Assembly (NCBI GenBank): GCA_937906915.1
Contig: CALCUU010000013.1
Coordinates: 1-6,738, forward strand
Direction: 5' to 3'
Length of the DNA stretch: 6,738 bases
Source of the DNA: an uncultured Phascolarctobacterium sp.
Lineage (GTDB): Bacteria > Bacillota > Negativicutes > Acidaminococcales > Acidaminococcaceae
Both the position numbers and the translations under genes were made by a program. The notes under the pieces were generated by a model that had not been told where the DNA came from, made no database searches, and worked only from the letters and a program-made list of their open reading frames with translations. Below are positions 1 through 4,858 of the stretch, in pieces; positions within the stretch are counted from its first letter, which is position 1; every line of letters starts with the position of its first letter.

Positions 1-466
1 CCAAAATACTACAAGTAGTGTAGCAACCCGGGTTAGCCAAAAGTTTAGCACCCTTTACTTGTTCACGATAAAGTTCTGTTAAACCATACACAGCCTTCGC
101 TTCCGGGTCAAGGTGTTCCACCTTGTACCACTCTTCAAAAACTTTGTGGTCTTTAAATCTATAGTCGCCACCTAAATCAATAATCTTCACATTACTATCT
201 CGCAGGTGCTTGCCAATCTTCATGGCATGACCGTGGGGTAAAGCAATAAAAATTACATCACTTTGAGCAGCAATCTCATCAATAGCTTGCATAGAGGTAA
301 GATTTTTTTCAATCCTGCCTGCCAAATGAGGATACATACTGGCAATAGCTTCGCCAGTACTGCTTTCAGAAGTAATGCAGGCGATTTCCGCTTCAGGATG
401 ACCTTCCAGCAATCGCAACAGTTCCGCTCCGGCAAAACCGGTAGCACCAATAACACTCGCTTTCAT
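1..466 (-). CDS. argC: N-acetyl-gamma-glutamyl-phosphate reductase, N-terminal part (runs off the left edge)
   Basis: This gene encodes the NADPH-dependent reductase that converts N-acetyl-glutamyl-5-phosphate to N-acetylglutamate semialdehyde, the third step of cytoplasmic arginine/ornithine synthesis. Reading the minus strand from ATG 466-464 gives 155 complete codons with no stop. Visible are the Rossmann nucleotide-binding motif GATGFAGAEL (residues 7-16), a SESSTGE segment, the FIALPHGHAM segment, IDLGGDYRF, and the catalytic-cysteine motif NPGCY with Cys148, all in the order and spacing of ArgC. The start is set by a strong AAGGAGGT ribosome binding site (forward strand aacctcctt, 471-479) five bases upstream. 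The C-terminal half lies outside the window; in Bacillota argC usually leads an argCJBD operon, which would continue leftward (inference). No convincing ArgR operator was found. The assignment is firm. Confidence 0.96.
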   Translation of the reverse strand, partial: MKASVIGATGFAGAELLRLLEGHPEAEIACITSESSTGEAIASMYPHLAGRIEKNLTSMQAIDEIAAQSDVIFIALPHGHAMKIGKHLRDSNVKIIDLGGDYRFKDHKVFEEWYKVEHLDPEAKAVYGLTELYREQVKGAKLLANPGCYTTCSIL

Positions 467-489
467 ATCTAACCTCCTTATGATTGGTA

Positions 490-519
490 ATTATACAACT
501 CTCTCGTATAATATTGCAA
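490..519 (-). promoter_or_regulatory. argC promoter (sigma-A type)
   Basis: On the minus strand there is a -35 box TTGCAA (514-519), an 18-bp spacer and a perfect -10 box TATAAT (490-495), 23 bp upstream of the argC start codon. The spacer contains a second AT-rich stretch but no clear ARG-box palindrome. Confidence 0.7.
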
Positions 520-623
520 GACCTTTGCAAAATTAACTACGAAAATTTAAGAGAAACAGTTACCCATTTTATTATCTATATTTTACTACTTCATCGCTCT
601 TTTTCATAGTATTTTTTGCCAAG

Positions 624-653
624 TTGACACTTTCTTGTTAAAATGAATACAGA
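624..653 (+). promoter_or_regulatory. Possible promoter of the GT51 glycosyltransferase operon
   Basis: A perfect -35 hexamer TTGACA (624-629) lies 49 bp before the start codon at 679. The -10 element is poor: TACAGA (648-653) at 18-bp spacing is the best fit, with a TGAATACAG context. The position between divergent genes fits a promoter, but the -10 is uncertain. Confidence 0.45.
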
Positions 654-678
654 ATAATTTTTATGCGAGGTACTTAAA

Positions 679-1518
679 ATGACTAAGAGCATTTTTTTGA
701 TTATACTCCTCTTTTTTGGCTTGCAAGTTTTTGAAGGTAAAGATACAGAAAAAGAAAAGCAAATTCCTCCCACCCCTCCTGCTCGCGTAGAACAACAGGA
801 CAAGCTGGACGATAAGGATAAAGAATTGATACAAACCATTATGCTTGCCATCCTTCCTCCTCAAGAAGAATGGCCTGCCCCCGTACAAAAATTTTACGTT
901 GCCTTAAATATGGAAGATATTGTTGAGCCTATGCGCCAAGACCCTGAATGGGTAAATATTAAAGACATTCCCAAAAATTTGCGCAACGCAGTTATCGCCA
1001 TTGAAGACCACGAATTTTACGACCACGGTGCCATCGCACCCGAAAGCATTCTGCGTGCTATGCTGGTAAATGTTATTGAAGGCGAAATTTCTCAAGGTGG
1101 TAGCACCCTCACCCAACAATTTGTCAAAAACACCTTCCTCACCCACGAACAAACTATGGAGCGTAAAATTGAGGAAGCTATTCTCGCAATAATATTGGAA
1201 GAAAAATACAGCAAGGACGAAGTTTTGGAAATGTATTTGAACTCCACCTACTTCGGTGCAGGAGCAACAGGCGTCCATCAAGCCAGCAAGGTTTACTTTG
1301 GCAGACACGTTAGCCACTTAACCTTAGCAGAAGCTGCAGTTTTAGCTGCCCTGCCTTACGCACCCTCTGCCCTTTGCCCGCTGGATAACCCTGCTGATTG
1401 CAAGCAACGTCAAATTTTAGTACTCAACACCATGGCAAAACACGGCTTCATCACCGAAGAAGAAGCTGCCGAAGCCAAAGCTGAAAAAGTTTATCTAACT
1501 AATGGCTCTAGATTATAA
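679..1518 (+). CDS. Membrane-anchored monofunctional peptidoglycan glycosyltransferase (GT51)
   Basis: This 279-residue protein polymerises lipid II into glycan strands at the outer face of the cytoplasmic membrane. A hydrophobic N-terminus (about residues 4-18) acts as signal anchor, followed by a charged, proline-containing linker (20-60). The GT51 domain shows all main motifs: EDHEFYDHG (109-117, catalytic Glu109), GGSTLTQQ (140-147), RKIEEA (162-167, Glu166 as likely second catalytic Glu), and EVLEMYLNSTYFGAGATGV (181-199), then AEAAVLAALPYAPS. The reading frame ends right after this domain, so there is no penicillin-binding transpeptidase domain; length fits monofunctional enzymes. Cys233 and Cys241 sit in the usual SP..NP.. 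loop and could form a disulfide (inference). GAGGT (667-671), 7 bases before ATG, supports the start. It is followed after 14 bp by the CaiB-family gene, so the two are probably cotranscribed. It could be named mtgA or pbp-like, but I leave the symbol empty. Confidence 0.92.
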   Translation: MTKSIFLIILLFFGLQVFEGKDTEKEKQIPPTPPARVEQQDKLDDKDKELIQTIMLAILPPQEEWPAPVQKFYVALNMEDIVEPMRQDPEWVNIKDIPKNLRNAVIAIEDHEFYDHGAIAPESILRAMLVNVIEGEISQGGSTLTQQFVKNTFLTHEQTMERKIEEAILAIILEEKYSKDEVLEMYLNSTYFGAGATGVHQASKVYFGRHVSHLTLAEAAVLAALPYAPSALCPLDNPADCKQRQILVLNTMAKHGFITEEEAAEAKAEKVYLTNGSRL

Positions 1519-1532
1519 AAGGAAGTGTTACC

Positions 1533-2660
1533 ATGCAAGCATTAGAAGGCATTAGAATTTTAGACTTGTCCCGTCTTTTACCCGGTCCCTACTGCACAAT
1601 GCTCTTGGCAGATTTTGGGGCAGAGGTTATTAAAATTGAAGAGCCCGGTCGTGGCGACTACTCCCGCTCCTTCCCGCCCTTCTTAAAAGATTTTGGCTAC
1701 TGGCATTTGCAGTTGAACCGTAATAAAAAAAGCGTAGTTCTCGATTTGAAAACTGACGAAGGCAGGGATGCCTTCCTCGAACTGGCAAAAACTGCTGACG
1801 TTGTTGTAGAAAGCTATCGCCCCGGTGTGCTGAAAAAGCTGGGCATTGATTACGAAACTGTTAGCAAGCTGAACCCCAAGATTATTTACTGCGCCCTCAC
1901 AGGCTATGGAGCAAAAGGCCCCTTGGCAAAACAGGCTGACCACGACATTGGCTACGTGAGCCTTGCGGGCATTACCAATATGAGTGGCGAGGCGGGAGGC
2001 AAACCTGCCATCCCCGGCGTACTGATGGCAGATATGAACGCTTCCATGGCTGCAGGCATGAGTATTTTGATTGCCCTGCGCCACGCTCAAATGACAGGAC
2101 AAGGTCAAGAAATTGACATCAGCCTTTACAACGTAGCAATGACCTTGATGCCCGGTGCTGCCAGCCTCTACTTTGGCAGTGGCTTTGTAGCAGAACGTGG
2201 TAACAACTGGCTGACAGGTATGTACGCCAACTACAATATTTACGAAACAAAAGACAGCCGTTACGTTTCCGTAGGCTGTCTGGAAAAGAAATTCTGGACT
2301 AATTTATGTAACGCTCTCGACAGAGCAGATATGATTGAACTGATTGACGAGGAAGAAAATCATCCCTACCTTAAAGAACAGCTCACCCTTGAATTTAAGA
2401 AGCGCACTATGGCAGAATGGGAAGCTCATCTTGAAGGCAAGGATACCTGCGTAACACCTGTCTTTGATTTTGCAGAAGCCTGCGCTGCGGAGCAGACCAA
2501 GGCTAACGAAATGGTACTCAACGTTGAAGACGAAGAGCTTGGCTCCTACAAGCAGATTGGTTTTGCCATGAAGCTTTCCAAAACTCCGGCAAAGCTTTCC
2601 AAACGGGCACCTCGTCTGGGCGAAGACAACGAAGAAATTTTAGGACAACTGAAAAAATAA
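1533..2660 (+). CDS. CaiB/BaiF family III CoA-transferase superfamily protein, alpha-methylacyl-CoA racemase-like
   Basis: This 375-residue cytoplasmic enzyme acts on acyl-CoA thioesters; the substrate cannot be read from sequence. Family signs in order: LEGIRILDLSRLLPGPY (4-20), DFGAEVIKIEEPGRGD (27-42), LNRNKKSVVLDLK (61-73), ESYRPGVLKKLGIDYE (93-108), LTGYGAKGP (122-130), HDIGYVSLAG (137-146), and GQGQEIDISLYN (189-200). His137, Asp167 (in LMADMN) and Glu251 (in GCLEKKFW) match the positions and spacing of the His126/Asp156/Glu241 catalytic residues of mycobacterial alpha-methylacyl-CoA racemase, and DTCVTPVFDFAEA near the C-terminus resembles the racemase DACVTPV segment. Length (about 375) also suits racemases better than CaiB or formyl-CoA transferase (over 400). 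A CoA-transferase role remains possible because Asp167 serves there too. A GGAAG ribosome binding site (1521-1525) precedes ATG by 7 bases; the 14-bp gap to the GT51 gene suggests one operon without an obvious functional link. Confidence 0.9.
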   Translation: MQALEGIRILDLSRLLPGPYCTMLLADFGAEVIKIEEPGRGDYSRSFPPFLKDFGYWHLQLNRNKKSVVLDLKTDEGRDAFLELAKTADVVVESYRPGVLKKLGIDYETVSKLNPKIIYCALTGYGAKGPLAKQADHDIGYVSLAGITNMSGEAGGKPAIPGVLMADMNASMAAGMSILIALRHAQMTGQGQEIDISLYNVAMTLMPGAASLYFGSGFVAERGNNWLTGMYANYNIYETKDSRYVSVGCLEKKFWTNLCNALDRADMIELIDEEENHPYLKEQLTLEFKKRTMAEWEAHLEGKDTCVTPVFDFAEACAAEQTKANEMVLNVEDEELGSYKQIGFAMKLSKTPAKLSKRAPRLGEDNEEILGQLKK

Positions 2661-2662
2661 AA

Positions 2663-2678
2663 TGTTTCACGTGAAACA
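2663..2678. other. parS: parS site (ParB/Spo0J binding and loading site)
   Basis: TGTTTCACGTGAAACA is a perfect 16-bp palindrome that matches the Bacillus-type parS consensus TGTTNCACGTGAAACA; the palindrome extends to 20 bp (2661-2680) with flanking AA/TT. ParB-family CTPases load at such sites, spread, and recruit SMC/condensin to segregate the origin region. It begins 3 bp after the CaiB-family stop codon, in an intergenic block between convergent units, so binding would not block a promoter. Known sites cluster near the replication origin, which suggests (inference) an origin-proximal location. It is the only copy in this window. Confidence 0.85.
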
Positions 2679-2691
2679 TTCATAAAAACGA

Positions 2692-2814
2692 AAAACTCGT
2701 TAGAAGTGCTGTATAACAAGGCGGAGCAAAATTATGAAGCGAAGGCGTACTTAACGTACGTCGAGCAAATAATTTTTGCGACAACACAGTTAGACAGTGC
2801 TTATAACGAGTTTT
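2692..2814. repeat. Long imperfect inverted repeat (about 123 bp), possible intergenic palindromic element
   Basis: The outer arms AAAACTCGTTA (2692-2702) and TAACGAGTTTT (2804-2814) are perfect inverted repeats. With one mismatch and two G-U pairs the pairing continues through 2704-2712/2794-2802 and, after another mismatch, 2714-2717/2789-2792. Further in, GCAAAATTAT (2726-2735) faces ATAATTTTTGC (2769-2779) with one bulged base, and the centre is a hairpin CGTAC-TTAAC-GTACG (2746-2760). Outer arms and central hairpin share the same centre at 2753, so the whole block is one symmetric cruciform/hairpin-capable unit. It contains no ORF. It may be a repeated palindromic element, a structured 3' UTR or a bidirectional terminator; one copy alone cannot decide this. 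Confidence 0.75.
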
Positions 2815-2847
2815 AAAAATAAAAAAGGACTTCCAATTGGAAGTCCT
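2815..2847 (-). terminator. Rho-independent terminator of tRNA-Arg (possibly bidirectional)
   Basis: AGGACTTCC-AATT-GGAAGTCCT (2826-2847) is a perfect 22-bp palindrome. On the minus strand it is followed by TTTTTTATTTTT, a strong T-tract, 10 bp after the CCA end of tRNA-Arg. On the plus strand it is followed by the weaker CTGTTTTC, so it may also end transcripts of the GT51/CaiB operon. Confidence 0.88.
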
Positions 2848-2857
2848 CTGTTTTCAA

Positions 2858-2934
2858 TGGTGGCCCCGGCAGGATTCGAACCTGCGACCTTTTGATTCGT
2901 AGTCAAACGCTCTATCCAACTGAGCTACGGAGTC
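2858..2934 (-). tRNA. tRNA-Arg (anticodon ACG, CCA encoded)
   Basis: On the minus strand a full cloverleaf is visible: 5' acceptor strand GACTCCG, T8-A9, D-stem GCTC/GAGC, anticodon stem TTTGA/TCAAA with loop CTACGAA (anticodon ACG, read as ICG after deamination, for CGN codons), T-stem GCAGG/CCTGC with loop TTCGAAT, 3' acceptor strand CGGGGCC, discriminator A73 and encoded CCA. The acceptor stem is imperfect: pair 2-71 is A-C and pair 4-69 is U-G, while the remaining five pairs are Watson-Crick. It has its own strong promoter and terminator and lies downstream of lgt on the same strand. Confidence 0.93.
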
Positions 2935-2943
2935 ATTAGTTAC

Positions 2944-2956
2944 TTGCTTCAAGCAA
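2944..2956 (-). repeat. Short inverted repeat in the tRNA-Arg leader
   Basis: TTGCTT-G-AAGCAA (minus strand) is a perfect odd-centred 13-nt inverted repeat that begins about where transcription from the tRNA-Arg promoter should start (7-8 bases after the -10) and ends 9 nt before the mature tRNA. It could fold as a 5-bp stem with a 3-nt loop. The tRNA-Gln leader has a comparable element at 6107-6121. Confidence 0.5.
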
Positions 2957-2963
2957 CAATGAT

Positions 2964-2992
2964 ATTATAGCGAAGAACGGCAACCTTGTCAA
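2964..2992 (-). promoter_or_regulatory. tRNA-Arg promoter, full sigma-A consensus
   Basis: On the minus strand TTGACA (2987-2992), exactly 17 bp of spacer and TATAAT (2964-2969) give a perfect consensus promoter, 29 bp upstream of the tRNA. This strength is typical of stable RNA promoters. It sits only 24 bp downstream of the lgt stop codon, with no good terminator between, so lgt read-through into the tRNA is also possible. Confidence 0.9.
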
Positions 2993-3016
2993 CAGTCTTT
3001 TTAGAAAAATTTTAAA

Positions 3017-3838
3017 TTATTTTTTCGTCTTTTTCTTAGTAGCTTTGGGAACTACTCTTTTGCCGTCCCATCTATCGTTAAAAATTTCACAGTAGATGAA
3101 AAAGCCAAGAGCTATCAGGAAGAAGAAGACGCTGGTGCTTTGCGCAGAAGTCAAGCCAAACATCCAAGGCTCTGCGTAATCGCCACGCAGCATTTCCAAA
3201 CCGAAGCGCACTACGGAATAGAGCATACCATAAAGGCAAATAGCTTGTCCTTTAGCGTGATTAGTGCAGCGGAACATCAAAAGCAGTGCAAAAATCACAA
3301 CGTCAAGCTGTCCTTCCCATACCTCTGCAGGCCAAAGGGGAACTGCGCCGTAAGTTTTATACGCTAGCGTTCCTTCCGGGTACAGCAAGCCGAAGTTGCC
3401 ACCAGTAGGAGAACCAAAGGCGTCGCCGTTGAGCAGGTTCGCCATACGCCCCACCGCTTGACCAAATATTAAGGAAGGAATTACGATATCACCAAACTCC
3501 ACCCAGTCAATCTTGTGTAGCTTCAAGTAAATAATACCCGCCGCCATTCCGGCAAGCATACCACCTTGAACTGCCATACCTCCCTGCCAAACGTAGGGAA
3601 TTTCCCAAAGGTGGTCCTTGTAATAAGCCCAATCAAAAAAGAAAACGTCCCACAGCCTTCCGCCGATAAGTCCGGCGAAGCCACCGTAGATACCAATATC
3701 AACTACGTGCTCATGCCAGCGTCCGTCCTGCTTTGCTAAAAAATATGCAACCCCAATGGCAAGAAAGATTGCCAAGGTCAGACACAAGCCGTACATGCGC
3801 ACGGGAAAATCTCCAATATAAAACAAGTATTGATGCAT
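3017..3838 (-). CDS. lgt: Prolipoprotein diacylglyceryl transferase
   Basis: This 273-residue polytopic membrane enzyme transfers diacylglycerol from phosphatidylglycerol to the lipobox cysteine of prelipoproteins, the first step of lipoprotein maturation. Several hydrophobic segments are visible (for example 15-35, 47-60, 92-106, 115-130, 178-190, 234-250). Family features: FPVRMYGL (11-18, Tyr16), GGRLWDVFFF (59-68), the Lgt signature GRMANLLNGDAFG (130-142, Arg131, Asn134, Gly142), WPAEVWEG (169-176), and VRFGLEMLR (210-218, Arg211, Glu215). These correspond to E. coli Tyr26, Arg143, Asn146, Gly154, Arg239 and Glu243. The position of E. coli His103 (motif HGGL) is Gln91 here (VQGGM). The C-terminus is Lys-rich (KKKTKK). 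AGGAGG (3844-3849 on the forward strand as cctcct) precedes ATG 3838-3836. tRNA-Arg lies downstream on the same strand. Confidence 0.96.
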   Translation of the reverse strand: MHQYLFYIGDFPVRMYGLCLTLAIFLAIGVAYFLAKQDGRWHEHVVDIGIYGGFAGLIGGRLWDVFFFDWAYYKDHLWEIPYVWQGGMAVQGGMLAGMAAGIIYLKLHKIDWVEFGDIVIPSLIFGQAVGRMANLLNGDAFGSPTGGNFGLLYPEGTLAYKTYGAVPLWPAEVWEGQLDVVIFALLLMFRCTNHAKGQAICLYGMLYSVVRFGLEMLRGDYAEPWMFGLTSAQSTSVFFFLIALGFFIYCEIFNDRWDGKRVVPKATKKKTKK

Positions 3839-3868
3839 TGTAGCCTCCTAAAATTTTACCTATTAGCT

Positions 3869-3896
3869 ATTTTAGCATTTTATTTCATTTTAGCAT
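3869..3896 (-). promoter_or_regulatory. Tandem extended -10-like repeats upstream of lgt
   Basis: On the minus strand the decamer ATGCTAAAAT occurs twice (3887-3896 and 3869-3878), 18 bp apart. Each contains TGCTAAAAT, an extended -10 element (TGnTAtAAT with one change). No good -35 box is seen upstream of either. They lie 31 and 49 bp before the lgt start codon and are the best candidates for its promoter; a paired operator is an alternative. Confidence 0.45.
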
Positions 3897-3965
3897 AGTG
3901 GTGTTGACAAATGCGAAAAATTTTCAAACCACCCTCTACCCATAGGACAAGGTGAATATGTATGC

Positions 3966-4023
3966 TATAATATTGTTTAGGAATAACAAAGGTTAGCTTT
4001 TAAGCCTGCCTGTGTGATATAAT
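3966..4023 (+). promoter_or_regulatory. Candidate tandem promoters of the sufCB operon
   Basis: Two perfect -10 hexamers TATAAT, each in extended -10 context, precede sufC: TGCTATAAT (3963-3971) and TGATATAAT (4015-4023). Neither has a good -35 at 17 bp, which is tolerated with an extended -10. They lie 83 and 31 bp from the start codon. The perfect TTGACA at 3904-3909 has no -10 at suitable distance and was not used. No IscR- or Fur-like palindrome was recognised. Confidence 0.55.
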
Positions 4024-4054
4024 AGCTTTAATTTGTTGACAAAGGAGAACGCAA

Positions 4055-4858
4055 ATGTTACGCATAGAAAATTTATCTGTTGCCGTTAAGGGCAAGCAGA
4101 TTTTAAAAGATATCAATTTGCATATCGCTCCCGGTGAAGTCCACGTACTGTTCGGTCCCAACGGAACAGGTAAATCTACCTTGCTTGGTGCAATCATGGG
4201 CTTTGACCGTTATGAAATTTTAGAAGGCAAAATTTATTTTAAAGGACAAGATATTACCGAAGCCCCCTGCCACGAACGTGCGCGTCTTGGCATCGGTATG
4301 ATGATTCAACGCCCGCCCACAATCCGTGGTCTTACCCTGCGCCAAATGATTGGCATTTGCGGTGCTACCCCCGAAGAAGTAGAAAAGATGGCTAACTGGA
4401 TGGGGCTTTCCGATTTTCTCGACCGTAGCGTAAACGAAGGCTTTAGCGGTGGCGAGCTGAAACGTAGCGAACTGCTGCAGCTGATGGCGCAAAAGCCTGA
4501 CCTTTTACTTTTAGACGAGCCGGAATCCGGTGTTGACGTGGAAAACATTGCCCTCGTTGGTCGTGCGGCAAATTATATTCTGCACAATGACAGCACTCCC
4601 TGCAGTGGCGTAAACTGCGACAAAGGCTGCTGCACTTTTAACTGCAGTGCTAATCCGCTGGCTGCTCCTCAAAAAAGCGGCTTAATCATCACCCACTTAG
4701 GTCACATTTTAAAATATGTACCTGCTTCCCACGCTCACATCCTCTACCAAGGCACCCTCACCTGCCCTGGCGGTGACCCCTTGGATATTTTGGGTTGCAT
4801 TGGTCAATCCGGTTACGAAACCTGTGTTACTAAAGGATGCAGGAGGATTAGAAAATGA
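4055..4858 (+). CDS. sufC: Fe-S cluster assembly ATPase SufC-like, with cysteine-rich insertion
   Basis: This 267-residue cytoplasmic ABC-type ATPase drives Fe-S cluster assembly on its SufB partner; it is not a transporter subunit. Motifs in order: Walker A GPNGTGKST (34-42), Q-loop Gln85 (MMIQRPP), ABC signature FSGGELKRSE (130-139), Walker B LLLLDEPESGVD (150-161), and the H-loop IITHLGHIL (211-219, His214). The ERARLGIGMMIQ and SGGELKRSELLQ segments are SufC-like. Between Walker B and the H-loop, residues about 177-206 form an insertion with Cys183-x4-Cys188-x3-Cys192-Cys193-x3-Cys197; more cysteines follow at 237, 248, 257 and 262, giving eleven in the protein. Canonical SufC is about 250 residues without such a cluster. 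The insertion may bind a metal or Fe-S cluster (inference). AAGGAG (4042-4047) supports the start. Its stop overlaps the sufB start by 4 bp (ATGA), indicating translational coupling. Confidence 0.93.
   Translation: MLRIENLSVAVKGKQILKDINLHIAPGEVHVLFGPNGTGKSTLLGAIMGFDRYEILEGKIYFKGQDITEAPCHERARLGIGMMIQRPPTIRGLTLRQMIGICGATPEEVEKMANWMGLSDFLDRSVNEGFSGGELKRSELLQLMAQKPDLLLLDEPESGVDVENIALVGRAANYILHNDSTPCSGVNCDKGCCTFNCSANPLAAPQKSGLIITHLGHILKYVPASHAHILYQGTLTCPGGDPLDILGCIGQSGYETCVTKGCRRIRK

Noticed and set aside
478..513. Possible ARG box (TTGTATAATTACCAATCA, minus strand) at the argC promoter
   Set aside because: Only a loose half-site resemblance to the ArgR/AhrC operator and most of it is the -10 region itself; not enough to call.
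904..1317. Minus-strand ORF of 137 codons inside the GT51 gene
   Set aside because: It is antisense to strong GT51 motifs and shows no family features; it is a shadow of the real reading frame.
2661..2680. The palindrome as a terminator hairpin or a transcription factor operator
   Set aside because: No T-tract follows, it is not at a promoter, and the exact parS match explains it better.
2661..2857. Possible CRISPR or mobile-element terminus
   Set aside because: There is only one symmetric element, with no spaced direct repeats, no transposase and no target-site duplication visible.
3904..3909. Perfect TTGACA upstream of sufC as a -35 box
   Set aside because: No -10 lies 16-19 bp downstream. 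Its sequence recurs at 4035-4040 overlapping the sufC ribosome binding region, where it also cannot serve as a promoter for sufC.
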